Part shown: positions 16,306 through 24,890 of the stretch, in pieces
How positions within the stretch are numbered: the first letter of the stretch is position 1
Layout: every line of letters begins with the position of its first letter
Assembly: GCA_021820485.1 (NCBI GenBank)
Contig: JAKADO010000007.1
Coordinates: 1 to 61,545, forward strand
Length of the DNA: 61,545 nt
Direction of reading: 5' to 3'
Origin: Bacillota bacterium
GTDB lineage: Bacteria; Bacillota; Sulfobacillia; Sulfobacillales; Sulfobacillaceae
The notes under the pieces: model-generated
Databases searched by the model: none
What the model was told of the DNA's origin: nothing
The model's input: the letters and a program-made list of their open reading frames with translations, nothing else
Position numbers and translations under genes: made by a program

Positions 16306-16836
16306 GTGCAAAAAGACTGGTTCGTCATCCATACGTACTCTGGGTACGAGAATAAAGTCAAAGCAAACCTGGAGCGGCGCGTGGAATCCATGGGCATGGA
16401 GGACAAGATCTTCCGCATCATGGTGCCCATGGAGGAAGAGCTGGAAGTTAAAGACGGCAAGAAGAAGCTCGTGAAGAAGAAGGTTTTTCCGGGTTACGTG
16501 CTGGTGGAGATGTTCATGACGGACGATTCCTGGTACGTGGTTCGGAATACGCCTGGCGTCACGGGTTTTGTTGGGTCGGGTTCCAAGCCGATTCCACTTC
16601 TGGAACATGAAGTGAAAACGATCTTGGGGCGCGACCTGTCTGGCGTACCGGAGCTTCCGCGCATCAATTTGGCGGTGGGACAAGAAGTGCTGGTCACCGA
16701 AGGACCTTTCGAGGGATTTTCCGGCCGCATTGAAGAAGTCTTGGCCGACCGCGGCAAAGTGCGCTTGACGGTATCCATGTTCGGACGGGACACCCCGCTC
16801 GAAGTGGATTTCACGCAGGTTGCAGAACTGGAGTAG
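16306..16836 (+). CDS. nusG: Transcription termination/antitermination factor NusG
   Basis: The protein reads MQKDWFVIHTYSGYE from GTG 16306, giving 176 residues, the usual NusG length. The NGN domain fills the N-terminal two thirds (KKVFPGYVLVEM, NTPGVTGFVG). A KOW domain with EGPFEGFSGRIEEVL follows at the C-terminus. Longer frames back to GTG 16267 or TTG 16255 are open, but the family start and a GGAAGG site favour 16306. It binds RNA polymerase and couples to Rho or the ribosome (S10). Confidence 0.95.
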   Translation: MQKDWFVIHTYSGYENKVKANLERRVESMGMEDKIFRIMVPMEEELEVKDGKKKLVKKKVFPGYVLVEMFMTDDSWYVVRNTPGVTGFVGSGSKPIPLLEHEVKTILGRDLSGVPELPRINLAVGQEVLVTEGPFEGFSGRIEEVLADRGKVRLTVSMFGRDTPLEVDFTQVAELE

Positions 16837-16860
16837 TCAACAAAGAAGTGAGGGGACAAC

Positions 16861-17286
16861 GTGCCTAAGAAAGTCACTGGAGTCATCAAGCTCCAAATCC
16901 CGGCTGGGAAAGCCACCCCAGCGCCGCCGGTTGGTCCTGCGCTGGGTCAGCATGGCGTGAACATCATGGCGTTTGTGAAAGAGTACAACGAACGGACCCA
17001 AGGACAGGTTGGGCTCATTATTCCGGTGGAAATCACCGTGTATGAGGACCGCTCCTTCTCTTTCGTGACCAAGACCCCGCCGGCTGCAGTGTTGATCAAG
17101 AAGGCCTTGGGACTCGAAACGGCGTCTTCCAACCCCAACACGAAAAAGGTTGGGACGTTGACACGCGCGCAAGTGCGGGAAATCGCGGAAACCAAGATGC
17201 CCGACTTGAACGCCACCACCATCGAAGCCGCTGAGCGGATGATCGAGGGCACCGCCCGCAGCATGGGCGTCCAAATCGCTGAGTAA
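16861..17286 (+). CDS. rplK: 50S ribosomal protein L11
   Basis: The 141-residue L11 starts at a GTG preceded by GAGGGG. It opens with [20 protein letters not shown] and [15 protein letters not shown], and ends with the RNA-binding domain ([26 protein letters not shown]). The N-terminal proline-rich loop is the thiostrepton/GTPase-centre region. It stays in the canonical position after nusG and 59 bp before rplA. Confidence 0.98.
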   Translation: MPKKVTGVIKLQIPAGKATPAPPVGPALGQHGVNIMAFVKEYNERTQGQVGLIIPVEITVYEDRSFSFVTKTPPAAVLIKKALGLETASSNPNTKKVGTLTRAQVREIAETKMPDLNATTIEAAERMIEGTARSMGVQIAE

Positions 17287-17345
17287 CAGCAAAGTTTGGT
17301 GGAAGACCCGATGGGGCCGCTAACACCACAAGGAGGAATTTAAAT

Positions 17346-18056
17346 TTGGCCAAAGAGGGCAAGCGCTATCTTGAAGCGATGGCGCGGGTAGAAAAGGGTC
17401 GGCAGTATGACCCGGAAGAAGCCTTGGCACTGGCCAAGGAGCTGGCGCACGCTAAGTTTGTGGAAACTGTCGACGTCGCCGTTCGTCTAGGCGTCGACCC
17501 CCGCCACTCTGACCAGGTAGTCCGCGGTGCCGTGGTTTTGCCTCACGGAACCGGCCGCACGCAGCGGGTGGCGGTGTTTGCCAAGGGTGACAAAGCCAAA
17601 GAGGCGGAAGACGCCGGGGCAGACTACGTCGGCGGCGAGGAGCTGGCGGAGAAGATTCAAGGCGGTTGGACCGACTTTGACGTCGCGGTGGCCACGCCGG
17701 ACATGATGGGCGTCGTGGGGCGCCTCGGCAAGATCCTCGGACCTCGGGGACTCATGCCGAACCCCAAGACCGGCACCGTCACGTTTGACGTCAAGAACGC
17801 CATCCAAGAAATCAAAGCCGGTAAGATTGAGTTCCGGACCGACAAGGCCGGTATCATCCACGCGCCGATTGGCAAAGTGAACTTTGACACCGAAAAGCTG
17901 GTGCAGAACTTGGCTGCCTTGGTTGATGCCTTGGTAAAGGCGAAGCCGGCGGCCTCCAAGGGAACCTACATCAAGAGCGTCACGGTCTCCAGCACCATGG
18001 GCCCCGGGATCCAGGTCAACCCGATTTCGGCCCAGCGCATCTCCATGCCCGTCTAA
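17346..18056 (+). CDS. rplA: 50S ribosomal protein L1
   Basis: A 236-residue L1 starting at TTG 17346 behind AAGGAGG. It contains the L1 signature [18 protein letters not shown] and the rRNA-binding ends. L1 stabilises the L1 stalk and commonly represses its own rplKA mRNA. I did not find a clear leader mimic. A terminator follows at once, and rplJ/rplL, which normally come next, are absent from this window. Confidence 0.98.
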   Translation: MAKEGKRYLEAMARVEKGRQYDPEEALALAKELAHAKFVETVDVAVRLGVDPRHSDQVVRGAVVLPHGTGRTQRVAVFAKGDKAKEAEDAGADYVGGEELAEKIQGGWTDFDVAVATPDMMGVVGRLGKILGPRGLMPNPKTGTVTFDVKNAIQEIKAGKIEFRTDKAGIIHAPIGKVNFDTEKLVQNLAALVDALVKAKPAASKGTYIKSVTVSSTMGPGIQVNPISAQRISMPV

Positions 18057-18070
18057 TTCGACTCGAAGGA

Positions 18071-18115
18071 AGCCGTTCGTTTCCGCTGTTGCGGAACGAG
18101 CGGCTTTTTTGTTTT
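18071..18115 (+). terminator. Terminator of the rpmG-rplA operon
   Basis: AGCCGTTCGTTTCCGC-TGTT-GCGGAACGAGCGGCT forms a 15-bp stem with one bulged T and one G-T pair. It is followed directly by TTTTTTGTTTT. It lies 15 bp after the rplA stop. Confidence 0.92.
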
Positions 18116-18186
18116 GCGGAGTGGGGGAGGATTTTTACGACATATTCGCGAACGGCTGAGGCATGCATTTCGAAGGAGGTCAGAGA

Positions 18187-19998
18187 ATGAAAACCCATCG
18201 CCTGCCCCTGGACGAGCTCGCCCGACTGCCTGGCCGCGCTCTCTTCTCTCCGTCCCGCAAGCGGGACCAAGTGGCCTATTACTCCAACCACACCGGTCGA
18301 TTTGAACTGTACACGCTCGATTTGAAGAGCCGTGCGGTGAGACAATTAACAGACGGCACCGCGCCGCGGTCGCTGAGGGCGGCGTTTGTCTGGAGCCACG
18401 ACGATGCGCGCATCATCTATGCCAAAGATGCCAACGGCAATGAACAGAACAATCTTTTTGAGGTGGAGCTGGCCACCCAGACGGTGACGCAACTGAATGA
18501 CGATTCGACCACGCAGGAATACGTGCTGGATGCCTTTCCTGACAATCGGAGCCTGTTGGTGGCCTCAAACCGCGATGACCAACAGAACCTCTATCGATTT
18601 GACCGCGTGGATCGCACCTGGACGCGGCTTACCCATTTTAAGAGCCCGGTTGGCTCCGGCTTTGTGAGCTCCGATGGGGAGTGGATCGCGTTTTCGACCA
18701 ACGAATCCCCCAACCTTCAGAATGAGGACGGGTATGTCATGAAGAGCGACGGGTCGGAAATCCGCCGCGTGTTTCGGGTTGAGGAAGGCAGTCAGGACCT
18801 GGTGCTCGGCTGGCATCCGGAGGGTCGCGCGCTGTTGGTGCAGTCCGACGCTCCGGGCTATAGCCGGCTCGGGGTCTTGCGCTTGGACGATGGCGCAGTG
18901 CTGTGGCTTAGTGACCCGGGGGTTGAGGTGGTGGAGGCGGAGTTTTCCCAGAACGGCGAGTGGATCGTATCCTTGGAGAATCAATCGGCCCAGATCCGCC
19001 CGGTGCTGTACGCGTATCCCAGCGGGACCCGGCGCGACCTCCAAGTGTCCGCCGGCCTTGCCTCAGGCGCGAGCTTTGTACTTGATGACGCCAAGCTCCT
19101 CATCCCCTATGCCAGCGCCAACCGGCGCGGCGAGATTCTGCTCTACGATCTCTCCACGGACAGCATCGACGTGGTGCTTCCGGCTGAATACGGCTCCATC
19201 GACCCCGCCATCTTTGTGGGGAACGAACATGTGACGTATCCATCATCCGACGGGAAACTGGTGCCAGCCATCTTGTACCGCCCAGCCGACGTTCCGGCAG
19301 GCACGAAGGTGCCTGCGGTCATTGACGTGCATGGGGGACCCACCAGTCAATACTTCCGCGGATTCAACAGCTTGGCCCAACTGCTGGTCGATCAAGGCTA
19401 TGTGGTGCTCCAGCCCAACTTCCGCGGCTCGACCGGTTATGGCCGCGAATGGCGGGAAGCCAACCACATGGATTGGGGCGGTGGCGACCTCGAGGATGTG
19501 GCCGCCGGGGTCGAATTTTTGACGAGCCTTGGGATCGTCGACCCGGATCGCATCGCCATTTTCGGCGGATCGTACGGCGGCTATATGAGCTACATCGCCG
19601 CCGTGAAGAAGCCGGATCTCTTCAAGGTGGCCATTCCCTGGGTAGGCATTACCGATCTCCTCTTGCTGTACGAAGAAGACATGGAGCACTTCAAGTACTA
19701 CCTCCGGCAGATGATGGGGGACCCTGAGCAGCATGAGGAGCTCTGGCGGGAGCGAAGCGCCATCACCTACGTGGATCAATTGAAGACGAAGCTCCTGATG
19801 GTGCATGGGGTGAACGATCCGCGCTGTCCCATTCGCCAGGCGCGCGACTTCCGCGAGCGCCTGATTGAACGGGGACTTCGCGAGGGTCACGACTTCGAGT
19901 ACGTTGAATTGGAAGAAGGGCACGGGTCGGGCGGTGACCCGACTGGAACCGCCCGCATGTTCCGGATGATTACCGACTTCTTATCCCGCGAGCTGTAA
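18187..19998 (+). CDS. S9 family prolyl-oligopeptidase-type peptidase
   Basis: A 603-residue cytoplasmic peptidase with an N-terminal WD40-like/beta-propeller gate (residues ~20-320) and a C-terminal alpha/beta-hydrolase. The nucleophile lies in IFGGSYGGYMSYIAAVKKPD. The acid is in VHGVNDPRCPI. The histidine is in LEEGHGSGGDP. It resembles acylaminoacyl peptidase/dipeptidyl-peptidase S9C enzymes that trim peptides or N-acylated residues. ATG 18187 follows GGAGGT at the right distance. It is monocistronic, between the ribosomal terminator and a GC-rich hairpin. Confidence 0.9.
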   Translation: MKTHRLPLDELARLPGRALFSPSRKRDQVAYYSNHTGRFELYTLDLKSRAVRQLTDGTAPRSLRAAFVWSHDDARIIYAKDANGNEQNNLFEVELATQTVTQLNDDSTTQEYVLDAFPDNRSLLVASNRDDQQNLYRFDRVDRTWTRLTHFKSPVGSGFVSSDGEWIAFSTNESPNLQNEDGYVMKSDGSEIRRVFRVEEGSQDLVLGWHPEGRALLVQSDAPGYSRLGVLRLDDGAVLWLSDPGVEVVEAEFSQNGEWIVSLENQSAQIRPVLYAYPSGTRRDLQVSAGLASGASFVLDDAKLLIPYASANRRGEILLYDLSTDSIDVVLPAEYGSIDPAIFVGNEHVTYPSSDGKLVPAILYRPADVPAGTKVPAVIDVHGGPTSQYFRGFNSLAQLLVDQGYVVLQPNFRGSTGYGREWREANHMDWGGGDLEDVAAGVEFLTSLGIVDPDRIAIFGGSYGGYMSYIAAVKKPDLFKVAIPWVGITDLLLLYEEDMEHFKYYLRQMMGDPEQHEELWRERSAITYVDQLKTKLLMVHGVNDPRCPIRQARDFRERLIERGLREGHDFEYVELEEGHGSGGDPTGTARMFRMITDFLSREL

Positions 19999-20006
19999 CG
20001 GCGTGG

Positions 20007-20033
20007 GGCGCCGCCGGGGTCATCGGCGGTGCC
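20007..20033 (+). terminator. GC-rich hairpin after the S9 peptidase
   Basis: GGCGCCGCCG and CGGCGGTGCC pair over 10 bp around a 7-base loop, eight bases after the stop. There is no T-run, so it may be a weak terminator or an mRNA-end stabiliser. Confidence 0.45.
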
Positions 20034-20639
20034 CTGTTCGTTCGCCGTGGATTTCAGGAAGTTTTCAGGAACCTTCGCTCAAGATGCGCGCATGCCCCTT
20101 CAGCACAGGGATTCCGGGGGCGTGTGGTGGCGTGCGGATCCTAGGACAGCGGGTTGATGGGCTGGCGGAGTCTATGTTAGGGTTAGAGGCAATCGCTCAG
20201 GCGATTGTTTTTCAAACCCTTTGCTTTGCATTTTCGGTACGAAGCGTTCATAGTCTGCATCATAGTCGGGGCATCGCCCCGGTTTCGCAAAGCATCGTTG
20301 CCTTTGAGGCATCGAGCGCTCCTCGAGCGCTTGTGGAAGAAGTTCGGCAAGAACCGGATCACCCGGGGGCTTGACCCGAAAGGTCGGCTGACAGGGCTTA
20401 CGGCGTGCCACGTCTCGCCACAGGGCGCATATTGACTGCATTTCAGCCCATTTATCTTTGCCCAGTCGGCCTCTCAGTGAAGGCCTGCTTTGCCGTCAAG
20501 CGAACGGCTTTTCGGCATGCGGCTTTGGAAATTTGAAGAACCCATCGGGTTCAGCTTTGCTGTGCAGTTTCGCCGATGTGAGAGGGTTAGGGACTTTCGA
20601 AGGCGCAACACAACGAGAATCCAAGGAGGAGAAGAAAGA
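20034..20639. other. 606-bp gap before the amino-acid ABC operon
   Basis: No gene is supported here. A minus-strand frame at 20172-20441 has protein-like stretches (DYDADYERFVPKMQSKGFEK) but no ribosome site and no family I recognise. It could be a transposase remnant. I looked for T-box, SAM and lysine riboswitch cores ahead of the ABC operon and did not see them. An AAGGAGG at 20623-20629 belongs to the next gene. Confidence 0.4.
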
Positions 20640-21506
20640 TTGGGCCATTTATCGAAGATCAGCATGGCGGCCGTCATGGCCGTGGGGGTCGCGGCAGCCG
20701 CAGCCGGCTGCGGCACCAGCTCAGCCAGCGGGGCAAGTACCTTGTTGCAGCAGGTGCAAGCAACTCACACGCTTACCATCGCGGAATCCTCATTTGCCCC
20801 GCAAGACTTTCAAAACCCCGCCACGAAGCAATGGACGGGATACGACGTCAATATCCTTGAGGGCTTTGCCCATTCGCTGGGCGCGCATTTGAAGATTGAC
20901 GCGCTGCCGTTTTCGTCGGCGATTCAAGCGGTGGCCGACCAGCAGGCGGACGTCACCATTGACATCTATTACACCAAGTCGCGGGCCAAAGTGCTCTCTT
21001 TTAGCCGCCCAATGCTGAACTACAACGACGCTGTGGCGGTGAACTCCCAAAACCCCGGAGTTCACCAGGACACGGTTTCAGCGTTGAAGGGCCAAAAGAT
21101 TGCTGTCGTGACCGGTTCCGCCGAGGTGCCGGAGGCTCAGGCGGTGCCCAATGCGGATGTGAAGGAATATGGATCCGTTGCGGAAAGCTTCCTGGCGCTC
21201 TCCGCCGGCCGCGTGGCCGCGGACTTCCAACCGGACACCGACATTGCCTGGGCGAAGGAGAAGGATCCGTCTCTCCACATCAAAATCCTGGGGCCCGTAC
21301 CGCGGTCCATTGCCCCGCCCATCCAGAGTCTTCGCGGCTACTTCGGAGTCCCTAAGGGAAGCTACAGCCAGACCTTCTTGGCGAAGTTGAATGCGTACTT
21401 GAAGAAGATTGCTGAAAATGGCACCGAACAAAAAATCCTCGACAAGTATGGCATGACCAGCCCGGTGTTCTTAAAAGGCATCAGTTCGGCCCCCAACACC
21501 CCCTGA
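20640..21506 (+). CDS. Amino-acid ABC transporter, substrate-binding lipoprotein
   Basis: A 288-residue extracellular solute-binding protein of family 3. TTG 20640 has AAGGAGG ten bases upstream. The start is MGHLSKISMAAVMAVG, and the lipobox AAAGC gives a lipid-anchored mature protein. The binding domain contains GYDVNILEGFAHSLG and DVTIDIYYTKSRAKVLSFSR, typical of polar amino-acid binders (Gln/Glu/Cys/Arg). It is the first gene of a four-gene operon with two permeases flanking one ATPase. The exact ligand is unknown. Confidence 0.88.
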   Translation: MGHLSKISMAAVMAVGVAAAAAGCGTSSASGASTLLQQVQATHTLTIAESSFAPQDFQNPATKQWTGYDVNILEGFAHSLGAHLKIDALPFSSAIQAVADQQADVTIDIYYTKSRAKVLSFSRPMLNYNDAVAVNSQNPGVHQDTVSALKGQKIAVVTGSAEVPEAQAVPNADVKEYGSVAESFLALSAGRVAADFQPDTDIAWAKEKDPSLHIKILGPVPRSIAPPIQSLRGYFGVPKGSYSQTFLAKLNAYLKKIAENGTEQKILDKYGMTSPVFLKGISSAPNTP

Positions 21507-21593
21507 TGGGTGCCATCCTGGGCGAGCGGGGGACTGTCCGACTGGGGCGGTCCCTCATCGCCTTTCGATCATCACACGGGAGGTTTTGCTGGG

Positions 21594-22253
21594 ATGCATA
21601 CCATGCTGCAACAATGGGCGCTCTATTTGCCCGACTATTTGAAAGGGGTTGGGATGACACTCGAGCTTACCGGTGCCGCTCTTCTGGTGGCTCTGGTGTT
21701 TGGGTTCATCTTAGCCTTGGCTAGGCTTTCGAAAATTCGCGTCCTCGATTGGGCGGCTACCGGGTACGTGGAGATCATTCGCGCCATTCCGGTCCTGATT
21801 TTGCTGTTTATTTGCTATTACAGCTTGGCGCAAGCGGGACTCAAGCTCTCCGGTCCCGTGGCAGCGATTGTGGGACTGGGCGGATTTTACGCGGCCTTAT
21901 ACGGGGAAATTTTCCGCGGTGCGATTCTGGGAGTCGACCGTGGGCAGCGGGAAGCGGCGGAAGCGTTGGGCATGCCGCGGAGTGTGGCCATGCGCAAAGT
22001 GATCCTGCCGCAAGCTTTTTTTGCCATATTGCCGCCGGCCACCAACCAGCTCAGCAATCTCATCAAAGATACATCGCTCGTGTTCACGATTGCAGTGGCC
22101 GACATCATGTTCCAAGCCAACAGTGCGCTCTCACAGAACTTTTTGCCGCTAGACATGCTGCTGTTGGCCGGCGTGATCTATTTCCTTTTCTATTTGATTC
22201 TGTCGAAATTCTTAGCGAGGTGGGAACTCAATGTCCAACGACGTCGTAGTTAG
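21594..22253 (+). CDS. Amino-acid ABC transporter permease
   Basis: A 219-residue membrane subunit with 4-5 TM segments and the EAA loop AAEALGMPRSVAMRKVILPQ, which docks to the ATPase. The N-terminal GVGMTLELTGAALLVALVFG and YVEIIRAIPVLILL are hallmarks of the HisMQ/GlnP class. ATG 21594 has GGGAGG ten bases upstream; ATG 21603 is an alternative. Its end overlaps the ATPase gene by 23 bp, indicating tight coupling. Confidence 0.9.
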   Translation: MHTMLQQWALYLPDYLKGVGMTLELTGAALLVALVFGFILALARLSKIRVLDWAATGYVEIIRAIPVLILLFICYYSLAQAGLKLSGPVAAIVGLGGFYAALYGEIFRGAILGVDRGQREAAEALGMPRSVAMRKVILPQAFFAILPPATNQLSNLIKDTSLVFTIAVADIMFQANSALSQNFLPLDMLLLAGVIYFLFYLILSKFLARWELNVQRRRS

Positions 22254-23046
22254 CGCGCGCAATATGACTAAACGCTTCGGAAATACCTTGGTGTTCAAGG
22301 ATGTGTCCTTGGACGTGCACAAGAGCGAGGTTGTGGCGATTGTTGGGCCGAGTGGCGCAGGGAAGAGCACCTTCATTCGATGCATCAACCGCCTCCACCC
22401 GTTTGATGAGGGCACGCTGGAACTGCTCGGGCACAGGTTGACGGGCGGGAAAGCCAAAGTGCCGCGTGCGGTCTTGCAGGACATCCACACGCGGGTTGGC
22501 ATGGTGTTTCAAACCTTCAATCTATTCCCCCACTTGACGGTGATCGAGAATATCATGCTGGCTCCGATGGAGGTTAAAAAGATGCCCCGCGCCGAGGCCC
22601 GCGAGCGGGCCATGGCGCTCTTGGAGATGGTGGGACTCCCACATAAGCGAGACATCTACCCCAAGCGCCTTTCCGGCGGGGAGCAGCAGCGGGTCGCCAT
22701 CTGCCGCGCTCTGGCGATGGAGCCTGAAATTATGCTCTTTGATGAACCTACCTCGATGCTGGATCCCGAGTTGGTGGGGGAGGTGCTGGGCGCAATTCAA
22801 CGGTTGGCCCGGGAGGGGATGACCATGCTCCTGGTGACCCATGAAATGGCCTTTGCCAAGGAGGTGGCCGACACGGTGGTCATCATGGCGGACCATGAAA
22901 TCGCGGAAATGGGTCCAGCCTGCGAAGTCTTGGAGTCCCCCAAGACAGAGCGCGCGCAGCAGTTTCTGAGCCGGGTGCTGAAACCCGAGCAGGCTGCAGA
23001 CGACTTTGTTGCGGCGCGCACCGCGAGCCAAGGGGGCGATCGCTAG
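22231..23046 (+). CDS. Amino-acid ABC transporter ATP-binding protein
   Basis: A 271-residue GlnQ/HisP-type ATPase. Walker A is GPSGAGKST, the ABC signature is [14 protein letters not shown], Walker B is IMLFDEPTS, and the H-loop is LLVTHEM. It powers import together with the permeases on both sides. ATG 22231 lies inside the end of the upstream permease gene. Its stop overlaps the GTG of the next permease by one base (TAGTG). Confidence 0.95.
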   Translation: MSNDVVVSARNMTKRFGNTLVFKDVSLDVHKSEVVAIVGPSGAGKSTFIRCINRLHPFDEGTLELLGHRLTGGKAKVPRAVLQDIHTRVGMVFQTFNLFPHLTVIENIMLAPMEVKKMPRAEARERAMALLEMVGLPHKRDIYPKRLSGGEQQRVAICRALAMEPEIMLFDEPTSMLDPELVGEVLGAIQRLAREGMTMLLVTHEMAFAKEVADTVVIMADHEIAEMGPACEVLESPKTERAQQFLSRVLKPEQAADDFVAARTASQGGDR

Positions 23047-23690
23047 TGCATGTGGCTCTCCACTATCTGGGCGTATATGGGGTTGGTGCGCTGAAGGACA
23101 TTGCGTTGACCATCGTGTCCACCATCCTCTCCATTATTTTGGGGGTGTTGGCTGCGGCGGGACGGTTGTATGGGCCCAAGGCCCTCCAGATCGCCATCGC
23201 CTGGTACGTTGAAATCATCCGCGGGCTTCCGGCGATTTTGCAGCTCTTTATCATTTACTTTGGATTCGACCAGATTGGCATCCATTTCTCCCCCTTGATG
23301 GCGGCGCTGATTTGGCTGGTCGCCTACGGAGTCGGCTACGCTGTCGAGATCTTCCGGGCCGGCCTCATGGACGTAGCGCAGGGGCAGCGGGAGGCCTCCG
23401 CCGCCTTGGGCCTCAGTCCCAGCACCACCATGCGGAAGATTGTCTTTCCGCAAGCCTTGGTGGCCATGCTGCCGCCCTTAACCAGCTTTGTGGTGTTGCA
23501 GTTGAAGAACACCACCCTGCTGTATCTGGTGGGCTTCGCGGACGTCATGTACGAAGCGCGGCTGGGAGTGGATGCCACCAATCAAGCGGGCCCGCTCTAC
23601 GTGATGGCGGCCGTGGTCTACTTGATCATCAGCTTGGTGATTGGCCGCATTGGCATGCGGATGGAGCGGCGGGCTGCCGCCTATCGATGA
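23046..23690 (+). CDS. Amino-acid ABC transporter permease (second subunit)
   Basis: The 214-residue permease starts at GTG 23046 in the TAGTG overlap. The EAA loop is ASAALGLSPSTTMRKIVFPQ, and the N-terminal ALKDIALTIVSTILSIILGV and WYVEIIRGLPAILQLF are typical of the class. With the permease at 21594 it would form a heterodimeric membrane pore, as in HisQM. The downstream gene is convergent. Confidence 0.92.
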   Translation: MHVALHYLGVYGVGALKDIALTIVSTILSIILGVLAAAGRLYGPKALQIAIAWYVEIIRGLPAILQLFIIYFGFDQIGIHFSPLMAALIWLVAYGVGYAVEIFRAGLMDVAQGQREASAALGLSPSTTMRKIVFPQALVAMLPPLTSFVVLQLKNTTLLYLVGFADVMYEARLGVDATNQAGPLYVMAAVVYLIISLVIGRIGMRMERRAAAYR

Positions 23691-23728
23691 GTCGAGGCTG
23701 TCCCCTCTTGGAGGCAGTCCGTTTTCTC

Positions 23729-24514
23729 CTACTGGGTGGCCAGCACGCTTGCGGTTTTTGAATCGGGGGTTGCACGGGGCAACAGCACGCGAGCCGAAAA
23801 AATGCCCTCCGCATAGCGGCAGGAGAATCGCGCGCCCATGGCTTGGCATAGGTTCTCGACCACTGCCAGGCCAAGCCCGGTGCCCTCTCGGTCGTTGGCG
23901 CCACGTACGAAGGGCTGGGCGAGGAGCAGCGGATCCACCGTCGGAGGTGTGCTGGGGTTGGCAACGGAAAGGGCAACCCAGAGCGGGCCGTCCTGCACCA
24001 CGGAGACGTGGATGGCGGATGCGGGCACCGCATAGCGAAAGGCATTGGAGATGAGGTTGCTGAAGATTTGGCGAAGCGCGGAGTCGGAAGCGCGAATGGA
24101 AGATGACGCATCGAGCCGCGTTTCGAAACTGCAGCCCAGGGTCTCGGCGGCTTCCTGATACAAGGGAAGCAGGTCGCGCAGCCACTGATCCAAGTGTAGG
24201 ATCTCCGGCGTCAGGGAGCCCGGATCCTGTGACAAGAGCGACATGGACTCCATCATCTGCTGCACCCGCGCGATTTCGATTTCCGACTCCAAGTGGTCCA
24301 TCGCCGGCTCGGCATTCTGAGGCAGCTCCCTGCGCAATTGCTGCAGATACAGCGAAATGTGCATGAGGGGAGTGCGGATTTCGTGTGCCCATTCAGCCCG
24401 TGTGGGCAGTGGCAGGACCGGGGCATGGCTGGCACTGGATGAACGGTGCTTCCCATAAAGCCAGAGGACATTCCTCTTTTGCCACGCCGCTTTTGCCTGC
24501 TTAGGCCGCGGCAT
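23729..24514 (-). CDS. Sensor-less histidine kinase (HisKA-HATPase)
   Basis: A 261-residue kinase lacking any membrane or sensory domain. The phosphoacceptor is the His of EWAHEIRTPLMHISLYL (~residue 45). The N box is FSNLISNAFRYA, and the G box is REGTGLGLAVVENL. ATG 24514 is the only in-frame start close to the HisKA domain. The frame stays open to 24916, but that part is antisense to a small gene and looks non-coding. No response regulator is adjacent. It may be an orphan soluble kinase, or a kinase cut from its sensor by rearrangement. Confidence 0.75.
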   Translation of the reverse strand: MPRPKQAKAAWQKRNVLWLYGKHRSSSASHAPVLPLPTRAEWAHEIRTPLMHISLYLQQLRRELPQNAEPAMDHLESEIEIARVQQMMESMSLLSQDPGSLTPEILHLDQWLRDLLPLYQEAAETLGCSFETRLDASSSIRASDSALRQIFSNLISNAFRYAVPASAIHVSVVQDGPLWVALSVANPSTPPTVDPLLLAQPFVRGANDREGTGLGLAVVENLCQAMGARFSCRYAEGIFSARVLLPRATPDSKTASVLATQ

Positions 24515-24566
24515 TTGGTGGAACGGGGTGGCCGGGATACACTGAGGGCAAAGAGGAGGTCGGAGG

Positions 24567-24773
24567 ATGAATTGGAAACGATGGGTCGGCGGGTATTTAC
24601 TGGTGCGCGGTCTGTGGCCGACGCTCATGCGCTGGTGGGGTGCGTTCTGGACGCGATGGGGTTTGCCGTGGCACGCCATCGAAGTGGTGGGTGGGGGTAT
24701 CTTGGTGCTGGGAGCGCTCATTATGGGGCGCCGGCGCCGTAAACTTCCACCCGGGCGGCCGCCGTTGGTATGA
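24567..24773 (+). CDS. Small membrane protein
   Basis: The 68-residue protein begins MNWKRWVGGYLLVRGLWPTL and has one clear membrane segment (IEVVGGGILVLGALIMG) followed by an Arg/Lys-rich tail. GGAGGTCGGAGG gives a strong ribosome site just upstream of ATG 24567. It is divergent from the histidine kinase start. No family is recognised. Confidence 0.6.
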   Translation: MNWKRWVGGYLLVRGLWPTLMRWWGAFWTRWGLPWHAIEVVGGGILVLGALIMGRRRRKLPPGRPPLV

Positions 24774-24784
24774 TGGAGAGCACC

Positions 24785-24840
24785 GCACGCCATGTTTTGT
24801 GGGGGTATGGCAACGATCATACCCCAGAAAGCATGGTGCG
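24785..24840. repeat. Imperfect inverted repeat, MITE-like hairpin
   Basis: A perfect inner stem, GGGGTATG (24802-24809) with CATACCCC (24818-24825), is extended outward by an imperfect match between CACGCCATG and its partner CATGGTGCG. It lies between two convergent genes and has no T-run, so a plain terminator is not obvious. It could be a degenerate mobile repeat or a bidirectional transcript end. Confidence 0.4.
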
Positions 24841-24890
24841 TCTGGAAGCCAGAACCGTGCGATTCCGCTTGAGAGCATATCCGTGTTTGG

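Noticed and set aside
20172-20441. Minus-strand frame of 89 codons in the gap before the amino-acid ABC operon
   Set aside because: Partly protein-like, but without start signals or a recognisable family. It may be a transposase remnant, but I could not support that.
20034-20639. Riboswitch or T-box leader of the amino-acid transporter
   Set aside because: No T-box antiterminator sequence, SAM-box or lysine-box core was seen, and no terminator precedes the start.
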